From positions 981,731 to 1,045,730 of the forward strand of contig NZ_KI421511.1 in the NCBI RefSeq assembly GCF_000473265.1: 64,000 nucleotides of DNA, in the 5' to 3' direction. This stretch comes from Amycolatopsis thermoflava N1165. GTDB taxonomy: Bacteria; Actinomycetota; Actinomycetes; Mycobacteriales; Pseudonocardiaceae. A program made the position numbers and the translations under genes. Below are positions 42,668-51,260 of the stretch, piece after piece; positions within the stretch are counted from its first letter, which is position 1, and the number at the start of each line of letters is the position of its first letter. The notes under the pieces were generated by a model. The model had not been told where the DNA came from, ran no database searches, and saw only the letters and a program-made list of their open reading frames with translations.

Positions 42668-44286
42668 CCCGCATCGACGAGACGAGGACGGACATGAGCA
42701 CGCTGACCGAACAGAACCGCACGCGCCCCGGCACGTTCCCGGAAGCGCTCGCGGCGCTGGCGCACCGCTACGGGGACCAGGAAGCCGTGGTGGCGCCGGA
42801 GGGACGGATCACCTTCGCCGACCTCGCCCGGCGCTGCGACGACCTTGCCGGGGCCTTCGCCGCCGCCGGGCTGCGCCCGGGAGACCGGGTCGGGATCCTG
42901 CTGCCCAACGGCCTTCGCTGGCTGGTGACCATGCTCGGTGCCCAGCGCGCCGGCCTGGTCGCGGTGCCGATCAACACCTGGTACCGCTCCGCGGAGCTGG
43001 CGCACCTGATGAGCACCGCCGGGCTCCGGCTGGTCGTGACCGACGAGCAGGTCTTCGGCAAGAACATGCCGGCCGAGCTCGCCGCCGCGGGGCACGGGGA
43101 GCTGTTCACCGGCGGCCGGCACACCCGTGGGTACCTCGGGGCGCTGCTCTGGCCCGCGCCGGAGCCGTTCCCGCCGGGTGTGGTCCCGGGACCGGCGCCC
43201 GCCGGCGCCGTCACCCCGGACGACCTCGCGATGATCCTCTACACCAGCGGGAGCACGGCCCTGCCCAAGCCGGTGCCGCTGGAGCACGGGAAGCTGCTGC
43301 GCAACGGCCGCGCCATGGGGGAGCGGATGCACGTGCGGCCCGGCGACCGGATCTGGTTCGCCATGCCGCTGTTCTTCGGTTATGGCGCCTGCAACGCGCT
43401 TCCGGTGGCTCTCAGCCACGGTGCCACATTATGCGTCCAGGAGAAGGTCGAGGGTGACGCGGCGCTGGAATTCATCGAACGGGAGCGCTGCACGGTCAGC
43501 TACGGGCTGGCCACGGCGGTGCGTGCGCTGCTTGCCGCGCCGAGCTTCGGCACCAGGGACATCTCCTCGCTGCGCACTGGGCCCGTGGGGTTCAACGCCG
43601 AGGACAAGCGGCTCGCGATCGAGGGCCTCGGCATCACCGAAGCCTGCAGCGCGTACGGGCTGACCGAGTCCTACGGCTTCGTCACCATGACCGACGCGCA
43701 CGACCCGCTGGAGATCAAGCTGCACACCCAGGGCACCGTGCTGGACACCCAGCGGATCCGCATCGTGGACAGCACGGGCGCCGAGTGCCCGCCCGGCGTG
43801 ACCGGCGAGATCGAGGTGCGCGGATGCGTCATCGACTCCTATCTCGGCTCGGTGGAGATCAACGCCGGCACGCGTTCGGCGGACGGCTGGTTCCGCACCG
43901 GCGACCTGGGGGCGATCGGCGAGGACGGCCGGCTCGCGTTCGGCGGCCGGTGGAAGGAAATGCTCAAGATCAAGGGCATCAACGTCGCGCCGCTGGAGAT
44001 CGAAGCGATCGTCACCGGGCACGACCACGTCGACCAGGCGTACGTGATCGGACTGTCCACTCCGGACGGGGATCAGGAGATGGCCTGCGTCGTCGTGCCG
44101 GACGCCGGGTGGTCGGCAGGTGAGGACGAGCTCGTGCGACGACTGGACGCCCACATCCGCGGCTGTGCGGCCAGCTACAAGGTGCCCTCCCGGTTCGTGG
44201 TGATGGACTCGCGTTCGGTGCCGCAGACCGACACGGGCAAGGTCAGCAAGGTCAAGCTCCGCGAGATGCTGGAGGCCGCCCGATGA
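42664..44286 (+). CDS. Acyl-CoA synthetase (AMP-forming)
   Basis: 540 residues, ANL superfamily. Core motifs: the P-loop reads YTSGSTALPKPVPLEHGKLL, A5-like SAYGLTESYG, A7 DGWFRTGDLG, A8 GRWKEMLKIKGINVAPLEIE, A10 QTDTGKVSK with the acylating Lys. In the P-loop two normally conserved glycines (TSGSTGxPKG) are Ala and Pro; the lysine is kept. ATG 42664 overlaps hyuB; Met11 is an alternative. It would activate the acid made by HyuAB for CoA-dependent cleavage. Confidence 0.9.
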   Translation: MTRIDETRTDMSTLTEQNRTRPGTFPEALAALAHRYGDQEAVVAPEGRITFADLARRCDDLAGAFAAAGLRPGDRVGILLPNGLRWLVTMLGAQRAGLVAVPINTWYRSAELAHLMSTAGLRLVVTDEQVFGKNMPAELAAAGHGELFTGGRHTRGYLGALLWPAPEPFPPGVVPGPAPAGAVTPDDLAMILYTSGSTALPKPVPLEHGKLLRNGRAMGERMHVRPGDRIWFAMPLFFGYGACNALPVALSHGATLCVQEKVEGDAALEFIERERCTVSYGLATAVRALLAAPSFGTRDISSLRTGPVGFNAEDKRLAIEGLGITEACSAYGLTESYGFVTMTDAHDPLEIKLHTQGTVLDTQRIRIVDSTGAECPPGVTGEIEVRGCVIDSYLGSVEINAGTRSADGWFRTGDLGAIGEDGRLAFGGRWKEMLKIKGINVAPLEIEAIVTGHDHVDQAYVIGLSTPDGDQEMACVVVPDAGWSAGEDELVRRLDAHIRGCAASYKVPSRFVVMDSRSVPQTDTGKVSKVKLREMLEAAR

Positions 44287-45242
44287 CCCGGGTGCGCCGG
44301 ACACCGCGCTTCGCCGATCTGCCCACGCTCGCGGGGCGCGACGAGCGGCACGCCTGGGACGTGTGGGGGCGCGCGGACGAGATCGGCACGCTCAACCTCA
44401 TCGGCGGCGAGCAGCGGAGGGCCGCCGCCGACGCCGTCCGCACCGGGGAGATGATCTCGCTGACGCTCCCGCTGAACGAACCCGATCCCGGCCTGTTCGA
44501 CGACCGGGACCTCTACCGGCACGTCATCGAGGACACCGCCGCCGGGCACGATGACAAGCTCGACGGCTTCTACCTGCAGGGCTCCTCCCAGTGGGACGGT
44601 CTGCGGCACATCAACGCCGGGCGGCACGGCTACTGGGGCGGCCGGTCCGAGGACGACCTCGCGACAACTGACGTGCTGGGGGTCGACCGGTGGGCGGCGC
44701 ACGGATTCGGCGGCCGGGGTGTCCTCGTCGACGTCGCCGGTCACCTGGACGCGCGCGGCACGCCGCTGGCCCCGGATCAGCCGGTCGAGATCACCGCGGC
44801 GATGCTCGACGAGGTCGCCACGGCCCAGGGCAGCGAGTTCCGCTCCGGCGACATCCTGGTGGTCCGCACCGGGTGGACGGAGTGGTACCGGGCGCTTCCT
44901 ACCGAGCACCGTGCCCGGTTGCGCGGCACGATCGGCTCCGGCTTCGCCTGTCCCGGCCTGGAGTCCTCGAAGGACATGGCGGCCTACCTGTGGGACAGGG
45001 AGTTCGCCGCCGTCGCCGTGGACAACGTCGGGGTCGAGGTGTTCCCGGTCAACCGCGACAAGGGCTTCCTGCACCGGCGGCTGATCGCGCTGCAGGGCAT
45101 GCCGCTGGGCGAGTTGTGGCACCTTCCTCGCCTCGCGCGGGTGTGCGCGGAGCGCGGGCACTACGACTTCCTGCTGATCTCCGGCGTTCTGCCGCTGCCC
45201 CGCGGGGTCGGCAGCCCGGCCAACGCCCACGCGATCGTCTGA
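44283..45242 (+). CDS. Cyclase-family (kynurenine-formamidase-like) hydrolase
   Basis: 319 residues. Matches the long actinobacterial branch of the cyclase family: GTLNLIGGEQRRAAADAVRTGEMISLTLPLN, FYLQGSSQWDGLRHINAGRHGYWGG, GRGVLVDVAG, GDILVVRTGWTEWY, FAAVAVDNVGVEVFP, LPLGELWHL-like PLGELWHL. The usual metal motif HxGTHxDxPxH is altered to SSQWDGLRH, as is typical for this branch. Hydrolysis of an amide or lactone ring is plausible. ATG overlaps the ligase stop (ATGA). Confidence 0.84.
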   Translation: MTRVRRTPRFADLPTLAGRDERHAWDVWGRADEIGTLNLIGGEQRRAAADAVRTGEMISLTLPLNEPDPGLFDDRDLYRHVIEDTAAGHDDKLDGFYLQGSSQWDGLRHINAGRHGYWGGRSEDDLATTDVLGVDRWAAHGFGGRGVLVDVAGHLDARGTPLAPDQPVEITAAMLDEVATAQGSEFRSGDILVVRTGWTEWYRALPTEHRARLRGTIGSGFACPGLESSKDMAAYLWDREFAAVAVDNVGVEVFPVNRDKGFLHRRLIALQGMPLGELWHLPRLARVCAERGHYDFLLISGVLPLPRGVGSPANAHAIV

Positions 45243-45268
45243 GCCATTTCGTCCAGAAAGGACACATC

Positions 45269-46441
45269 ATGCCCCTCGGGCCCTTGCGCCAGGTGGCCAT
45301 CGTCGGAGTCGGGATCACGGAACTGTCGCGCACCTCGGAGCGCAGCGGTCTCGATCTCGCCGCCGAGGCCCTCCGGCTCGCGCTCGACGACGCCGGTCTC
45401 GGCCGGGACGACGTCGACGGCCTGTTCACCAACGTCGGCTACCCGCTGGCCGTCGACTACGACCGGATGGCCGAGGCGTTCGGCCTGCGGATTCGCGCCG
45501 CTGTGCAGACCTGGACCCACGGCCGGTTCGTCGGACCCGCGTTGCAGGCCGCCGTGCAGGCGGTGGCGCTCGGCACGGCGGAGGTCGCCGCCTGCGCGGC
45601 GGGGGTGGCGTTCTCCGGGCTCGGTGTCGTGGGCGGTGCCGACGACCTGGAAGGGTTGCGCCAGGGCGGCGGCTCCCACGGGGAACTGCCGCACTACGGG
45701 ATGACGGCGCCGGGCGCGGGCGCGGCGATGGCGCTGCGCCGGTACTGCGCCCGGTACGGCAAGGACCCCGAGCTGATCTCGGCCGTGCCGATGGCGTTCC
45801 GCCGCCACGCGCGCCTGAACCCGAACGCGCAGATGACCAAGCCGCTCGAGCCCGAGGATTACGCCGCCGAGCCGTACGTGGTGGAACCGTTGCGGCGGCC
45901 GGATTTCGCGCTGCTCAGCGATGGCGGCGGCTGTCTGCTGGTGACCACCCTCGAACACGCGCGGGACCTGCGTCAGCCCGCGGTCGTCGTCAGCGGGATG
46001 CAGGGGTTGCACGCCGGCCGTGACGAGTTCATCTTCGCGCCGCCCGGGCTGGGGGTCTTCTCCCAGGGTGACACCCGCCGCGCCGAGGCCAACCCGGTGT
46101 ACCGGATGGCCGGGCTCACCGGGCCGGGCGACGTCGACTCGCTCCAGCTCTACGACGCCTTCTCGCCCAACGTCGTGTTCGTGCTGGAACGCTTCGGCTT
46201 CACCGGCGAAGGTGAAGCGCTCGACTGGCTGCAGGACGGCCGGATCGAGCTGGGTGGCGACCTGCCGACCAACACCGCGGGCGGGTTGCTCTCCGAGGCC
46301 CACCTCTGCGGGTGGGGGCACCTGATCGAAGCCACCCGCCAGCTCCGCGGACAGGCCGGGCCGCGGCAGGTGCCTGGCTGCGAGGTCGTCCAGTGGGCGA
46401 CCCCGTTCGGCGACTCGCTCATCTTCTGCAAGGACCGGTGA
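45269..46441 (+). CDS. Thiolase-fold protein without the nucleophilic Cys; likely retro-aldolase subunit
   Basis: 390 residues, full thiolase fold of the SCP-x/Ltp lipid-transfer branch (QVAIVGVGITELSRTSERSGLDLAAEALRLALDDAGL; DSLQLYDAFSPNVVFVLE; NTAGGLLSEAHLCGWGHLIEATRQLRG). Where thiolases carry their N-terminal catalytic Cys, this reads VQTWTHGRF (residues 79-87), so it cannot form the acyl-enzyme. In steroid side-chain breakdown, Cys-less Ltp2-type proteins paired with DUF35 partners act as retro-aldolases, and a DUF35 gene follows here. ATG 45269 after AAAGGA. Aldolase role is inference. Confidence 0.86.
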   Translation: MPLGPLRQVAIVGVGITELSRTSERSGLDLAAEALRLALDDAGLGRDDVDGLFTNVGYPLAVDYDRMAEAFGLRIRAAVQTWTHGRFVGPALQAAVQAVALGTAEVAACAAGVAFSGLGVVGGADDLEGLRQGGGSHGELPHYGMTAPGAGAAMALRRYCARYGKDPELISAVPMAFRRHARLNPNAQMTKPLEPEDYAAEPYVVEPLRRPDFALLSDGGGCLLVTTLEHARDLRQPAVVVSGMQGLHAGRDEFIFAPPGLGVFSQGDTRRAEANPVYRMAGLTGPGDVDSLQLYDAFSPNVVFVLERFGFTGEGEALDWLQDGRIELGGDLPTNTAGGLLSEAHLCGWGHLIEATRQLRGQAGPRQVPGCEVVQWATPFGDSLIFCKDR

Positions 46442-46447
46442 CCCTCG

Positions 46448-46849
46448 ATGACCGCTGCACGACCACTGCCCATCCGCTACCCCGAGGACGTCGAGCACCT
46501 CGACGGTGCGGCCCGGGGCGAACTGCGCATCCCGGAATGCCGCTCCTGCGGGCACCGGTTCTGGCCGCCAGGGCCCGTCTGCCCCCGCGATTTCAGCACC
46601 GATGTCGGCTGGGTGACCGACCCCGGGACCGGCCGCGTGCACACGTGGGTCCGGTTCCACAAGAGGTATTTCGCCGGTGACGAGGTGCCTTACGTCGTGG
46701 TGCAGATCCGCCTGGACAGCGGGCCGAACCTGACCACGACCTGGACGGGCGCGGCCGATCCGGTGATCGGTGAGCCGGTCGTGGTGTCGTTCCGGGAGGT
46801 CGGGGACTCGGTGTTCCTGCCGGAGTTCGGACCCGGGGGTCCGGCGTGA
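46448..46849 (+). CDS. DUF35 zinc-ribbon/OB-fold protein
   Basis: 133 residues. Rubredoxin-like zinc ribbon IPECRSCGHRFWPPGPVCP followed by an OB-fold acyl-CoA-binding part (GRVHTWVRFHKRYF, VPYVVVQIRLDSGPNLTTTWTG). Such proteins bind thiolase-fold partners and donate the CoA-binding pocket. Six bases after the Cys-less thiolase gene, so they most likely form one enzyme. Overlaps the next gene by GTGA. The fourth zinc ligand is not obvious. Confidence 0.88.
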   Translation: MTAARPLPIRYPEDVEHLDGAARGELRIPECRSCGHRFWPPGPVCPRDFSTDVGWVTDPGTGRVHTWVRFHKRYFAGDEVPYVVVQIRLDSGPNLTTTWTGAADPVIGEPVVVSFREVGDSVFLPEFGPGGPA

Positions 46850-47772
46850 GCTCCGGCCGCGACCTGGCGAACCGGATCGGGCCGGCCGGGGTGTGGCTGT
46901 CGGTACTCGGCGAGGTTCCCGCGGCGCTGGGCACCTCCGCCGCCGCGGCCATCGAGGCTCTCGGCTACGGCGCCTTGTGGGTCGGGGAATCACCGGCGCA
47001 CAAGGAGGTCTTCACCCACACCGCGCTCCTGCTCGGCGCCACCGCGCGGATCACGGTCGCCACCGGCATCGCCACCATCTGGGCTCGGGACGCGATCGCC
47101 GCCGCTGCGGCCGCGTACACCCTCGGCGAGGCCTTTCCGGGGCGTTTCGTGCTGGGCCTGGGCGCCAGTCACGCCGAGGCCGGGCGCGGGCGGGGACACG
47201 ACCGGCCTCGCACGGCGCTGCGGGAGTACCTGGACACGCTGGACGCCGCCCCCTACCGGGGACCGCGACCGGACCTGCCAGTGCCCCGCGTCCTGGCGGC
47301 GCTGCGGCCGCGTATGCAGGAGCTGGCCCGTGACCGGGCGGAGGGCATGCACTCGTTCTTCGTCCCGCCCTCGCACACGGCGACGGCGCGGGAGCGCCTC
47401 GGACCGGGGCCGCTGCTCGCGCCCGAGCAGGCGGTGGTCGTCGACCGTGACGCCGGGCGTGCCCGCACCATCGCACGAGCACACGTGGCGACCCGGCTCG
47501 CCTTGCGCAACTACGTGAACCACCTGCGTGCTCTCGGCTTCACCGACGACGATCTCGACGGCGGGGGCAGCGACCGGCTGGTCGACGCCCTGATCGCCTG
47601 GGGCGGCGCGGACACCGTCGCGGCACGGGTCCGCGAGCATCTCGACGCCGGCGCCGATCACGTCGCGATCCACCCCCTGACCGCACCGGGCGAGGGCCTC
47701 GCGCCCGTTCTCGGCCAGCTCCGGGACCTCGCGCCCGCATTGTCCCTGCCGCACGGAGGAACCACGCCATGA
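46846..47772 (+). CDS. LLM-class F420-dependent oxidoreductase (TIGR03620-like)
   Basis: 308 residues, luciferase-like barrel: GVWLSVLGEVPAALGTSAAAAIEALGYGALWVGESPAHKEVFTHTALLLGATARITVATGIATIWARDA, GRFVLGLGASHAE, C-terminal NYVNHLRALGFTDDDLDGGGSDRLVDALIAWGG. I connect this wording with the actinobacterial F420-dependent group. GTG 46846 overlaps the DUF35 stop. A broken copy of its C-terminal stretch lies at 34714-34860. Confidence 0.86.
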   Translation: MSSGRDLANRIGPAGVWLSVLGEVPAALGTSAAAAIEALGYGALWVGESPAHKEVFTHTALLLGATARITVATGIATIWARDAIAAAAAAYTLGEAFPGRFVLGLGASHAEAGRGRGHDRPRTALREYLDTLDAAPYRGPRPDLPVPRVLAALRPRMQELARDRAEGMHSFFVPPSHTATARERLGPGPLLAPEQAVVVDRDAGRARTIARAHVATRLALRNYVNHLRALGFTDDDLDGGGSDRLVDALIAWGGADTVAARVREHLDAGADHVAIHPLTAPGEGLAPVLGQLRDLAPALSLPHGGTTP

Positions 47773-50700
47773 CCGACCCCGCCGTCCGCCGTCTCCAGGA
47801 CCGCTACCTGGTGACCGACGGGCTCCTCCACCTGACCGGCGTGCAGGCGCTGGCCCGGCTGCCGGTCGACGCGCGCCGCGCCGACCGCCGGGCGGGGATG
47901 CGGACCAGGGCTTTCGTGTCCGGTTACGAAGGATCGCCACTCGGTGGCTACGACCTCGAACTGGGCAGGCAGCACGAGCTGCTGGCCGAGCACGGTGTCG
48001 TGTTCCGCCCGGGGGTCAACGAGGAGCTGGCCGCGACGGCGGTGCAGGGTGCCCAGCTCGCCGCGGCCTCACCGCACCGCCGGGTCGACGGTGTGACGGG
48101 TTACTGGTACGGCAAGTCCCCGGGCCTCGACCGTGCCTCAGATGCCCTCCGGCACAACAACCTCATGGGGACCCACCCGGCAGGCGGGGCGCTCGCGCTG
48201 GTCGGCGACGACCCGGCGGCGAAGTCCTCGACCGTGCCCGGCAGCTCCGAGCTGCTGCTCGCCGACCTCGGCATGCCGACGCTGTACCCGGCCGACCCGC
48301 AGGACGTGCTCGATCTGGGGCTGCACGCCGTCGCGCTGTCCCGCGTGTGCGGTCTGTGGGTCGGGCTCAAGATCGCCACGAACGTCGCGGACGGAGCCGG
48401 ACCGGTCCGGGTACATCCCGAGCGGATCCGCCCGGTGGCACCGGATCCGGTCGTGGACGGGCGTCCGTTCACGCACGAGATGACCGCCAGGATGCTCCAG
48501 CCGGATCTCGGCCGGCTCGAACGCACCCGGGACGGCGCCCGGCTCGAACTCGCCCGCCGTTACGCAGCTGCCAACGGTCTCGACACGATCGTCGGTCGCG
48601 ACGCCAGGATCGGGATCGTCGCTCCGGGCAAGACCTTCCACGACGTGCGGCAGGCGCTGGGCATCCTCGGTCTCGACGACGCCGAGCTGGCCCGCCGCGG
48701 CGTGCGGCTGCTGCACCTGGCGATGGTGCACCCGCTGGAGCCCACGGTCGTCGAGCGGTTCACCACGGGACTGCGCGAGATCATCGTGGTGGAGGAGAAG
48801 CGGTCCTTCATCGAAGCCGCCCTGAGGGATGTGCTCTACGGCCGGGCGGACGCGCCGGCGATCAGCGGCAAGCGCGGACCGGACGGCGCCGCCCTCATCC
48901 CGGCAGCCGGCGAACTGGATCCCGACACCATCGCCGGGGCACTGGCGGTGCGGCTCCGGGCGCACGGCGACTTTCCCTCGATCGAGGCGTGGCGGCCCCC
49001 GCGGCGGACCATCTCCCTGCCGCTGGCCACCCGCACGCCGTACTTCTGCTCGGGTTGCCCGCACAACACCTCCACGAAGGCGCCGGACGGGTCGCTGGTC
49101 GGCGCCGGCATCGGCTGCCACAGCCTGGTGCTGATGACCGGCCCGCAGCAGAGCGGGGAGATCACGGGCCTGACTCAGATGGGCGGCGAGGGCGCGCAGT
49201 GGGTGGGCATGAGCCCGTTCGTCGACCGGGACCACCTGTTGCAGAACCTGGGCGACGGCACGTTCCACCACTCCGGAACCCTGGCCATCCGCGCCGCGGT
49301 CGCCGCCGGCGTCAACATCACCTACAAGCTGTTGCACAACTCGGCGGTCGCGATGACCGGCGGCCAGCAGCCGGCGGGCGTGCTCACGATCCCGCAGATC
49401 ACGCGGGCGATGCAGGCCGAAGGCGTGCGGCGGATCATCGTCACGACCGAGGATCCCCGTCGCTACCGGCGCGTCCGCCTCGCGCGAGGTGTCCAGGTGT
49501 GGCACCGCGACCGGCTCACCGAGGCGCAGGAGACGCTCGCCCGCGTCGACGGCGTCACCTTGCTGATCCACGACCAGGAATGCGCGACCGAACTGCGCCG
49601 CAAGCGCAAACGCGGCCTCGCCCCGGAACCCGCTGCACGTGTGGTCATCAACGAGCGGGTGTGCGAGGGCTGCGGTGACTGCGGTGCGAAGTCGAACTGC
49701 CTGTCCGTCCAGCCCGTGCCCACCGAGTTCGGCCGCAAGACCCGCATCGACCAGTCCTCGTGCAACAAGGACTTCTCCTGCCTCGCCGGGGACTGCCCGT
49801 CGTTCCTCACCGTGGTCCCGGGCGCGGACGGGGCGCGGCGGCCGGTCGCGGATCCGATCCCGGCCGAGCTGCCCGAACCCGCACGGGCCGTCCCGGCTGA
49901 CCGGTTCACCGTGCGGATCACCGGCGTCGGCGGCTCGGGAGTGGTGACCCTGTCGCAGATCCTCGGCACGGCCGCGGCCATCGCGGGCCTGCCCGTCCGC
50001 TCGCTGGACCAGACCGGGCTCGCGCAAAAGGGCGGCGCGGTGGTTTCGGACGTCAAGATCGGCGACGCCGGCGCCAACAAGGCGGCCGCGGGGGAGTGCG
50101 ACCTGTACCTCGGCGCGGACGTGCTCGTGGCCGCAGACCCGCGGTACCTGGCGGTCGCCGATCCGGATCGCACCATCGCCGTGGTCTCGACGGCGCGCGT
50201 GCCGACAGGCGCCATGGTCACCGACACGAGTGTGGCCTTCCCCGGCGAGGACGCGCTGCTCGACCGCATCCGGGAGGCGACCGACGCCACGACGATGACC
50301 GCGCTCGACGCGCGGGAAGCCTTTGAGGTGCTGTTCGGCCAGGACCAGTTCGCCAACCTCCTGCTCACCGGGGTGGCTTATCAGCTGGGTGGCCTGCCGA
50401 TCCCTGCCGCCGCGATCGAGGAAGCGATCACCGTGGGCGGCACCAAGGTGCAGGCCAACATCCAGGCTTTCCGCCGTGGACGGCAGTTCGTGGTGCGCCG
50501 CGCGGAATTCGAGGCGACGGTGCGCGCTCTGCGCGGCGAACCCGAACCAGCGCCCGTCCTCGACACGAGTGCGAAGGTGCTGCTGGACTCGGTCTGCACC
50601 GACGAAAACGGTGAACTCGCCCGGCTGCTGCGCATCCGGGTGCCGGACCTGATCGCCTACCAGAACACCCGCTACGCCCGCCGTTACGTCGAGCACGTCG

Positions 50701-51260
50701 AGCGCGTGCGCCGGGCCGAAGCCGCGGCCGTACCGGGCGCCACCGCGTTGACCGAGGCCGTCGCGCGCAACTTGTACAAGCTCATGGCCTACAAGGACGA
50801 GTACGAGGTCGCGCGGCTGTCGCTCGACCCCGCGAACGAACGCGCCATCCGCGCCCGCTTCGGCGCGGACGCGCGCATCTCCTACCGCCTGCATCCACCA
50901 GTCCTGCGGGCGCTGGGGATGCGCCGCAAGCTGGAGCTGGGACCGTGGTTCCGTCCGGTCTTCCGCGGTTTGATGGCCGCCAGGAGGCTGCGCGGGACGA
51001 AGCTCGATCCCTTCGGCCACACCGCGATGCGCAGGCTGGAGCGCGAACTGATCGCCGAGTACGAGCGGGTCACCGCGCACCTCGCCCAGTTCGTCCAGCC
51101 GGACACCCACGCCCTCGCGGTCGACACGGCCGAGCTGCCCGACCTCGTCCGCGGTTACGAGCACGTCAAACTCGCCACCGTCGAGCAGTACCGGGCCGAG
51201 CTCGCGGAGCGGATGGCCAAGTTCCGCGAGGCGAGCGGCCAGGGCGGTGCTGCGTCGTGA
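47769..51260 (+). CDS. Indolepyruvate ferredoxin oxidoreductase, fused alpha-beta (IorAB)
   Basis: 1163 residues. N-terminal pyrimidine-binding half (FVSGYEGSPLGGYDLELG, GVNEELAATAVQGAQLA, TVPGSSELLLADLGMPTLYPADPQDV), central TPP-binding part (TPYFCSGCPHNTSTK, MGGEGAQWVGMSPF), a reduced ferredoxin-like cluster region (VCEGCGDCGAKSNCLSV and SCNKDFSCLAGDCPSF), then the gamma-type domain (ITGVGGSGVVTLSQILGTAA, DQTGLAQKGGAVVSDVKI). It converts aryl or branched 2-oxoacids plus CoA to acyl-CoA and CO2, reducing ferredoxin. ATG overlaps the LLM stop (ATGA). Confidence 0.94.
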   Translation: MTDPAVRRLQDRYLVTDGLLHLTGVQALARLPVDARRADRRAGMRTRAFVSGYEGSPLGGYDLELGRQHELLAEHGVVFRPGVNEELAATAVQGAQLAAASPHRRVDGVTGYWYGKSPGLDRASDALRHNNLMGTHPAGGALALVGDDPAAKSSTVPGSSELLLADLGMPTLYPADPQDVLDLGLHAVALSRVCGLWVGLKIATNVADGAGPVRVHPERIRPVAPDPVVDGRPFTHEMTARMLQPDLGRLERTRDGARLELARRYAAANGLDTIVGRDARIGIVAPGKTFHDVRQALGILGLDDAELARRGVRLLHLAMVHPLEPTVVERFTTGLREIIVVEEKRSFIEAALRDVLYGRADAPAISGKRGPDGAALIPAAGELDPDTIAGALAVRLRAHGDFPSIEAWRPPRRTISLPLATRTPYFCSGCPHNTSTKAPDGSLVGAGIGCHSLVLMTGPQQSGEITGLTQMGGEGAQWVGMSPFVDRDHLLQNLGDGTFHHSGTLAIRAAVAAGVNITYKLLHNSAVAMTGGQQPAGVLTIPQITRAMQAEGVRRIIVTTEDPRRYRRVRLARGVQVWHRDRLTEAQETLARVDGVTLLIHDQECATELRRKRKRGLAPEPAARVVINERVCEGCGDCGAKSNCLSVQPVPTEFGRKTRIDQSSCNKDFSCLAGDCPSFLTVVPGADGARRPVADPIPAELPEPARAVPADRFTVRITGVGGSGVVTLSQILGTAAAIAGLPVRSLDQTGLAQKGGAVVSDVKIGDAGANKAAAGECDLYLGADVLVAADPRYLAVADPDRTIAVVSTARVPTGAMVTDTSVAFPGEDALLDRIREATDATTMTALDAREAFEVLFGQDQFANLLLTGVAYQLGGLPIPAAAIEEAITVGGTKVQANIQAFRRGRQFVVRRAEFEATVRALRGEPEPAPVLDTSAKVLLDSVCTDENGELARLLRIRVPDLIAYQNTRYARRYVEHVERVRRAEAAAVPGATALTEAVARNLYKLMAYKDEYEVARLSLDPANERAIRARFGADARISYRLHPPVLRALGMRRKLELGPWFRPVFRGLMAARRLRGTKLDPFGHTAMRRLERELIAEYERVTAHLAQFVQPDTHALAVDTAELPDLVRGYEHVKLATVEQYRAELAERMAKFREASGQGGAAS

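Noticed and set aside
48138..51164. A 1008-residue open frame on the minus strand, opposite the IorAB gene
   Set aside because: No family motif, low-complexity composition, and the plus strand codes for a recognisable IorAB fusion over the same range.
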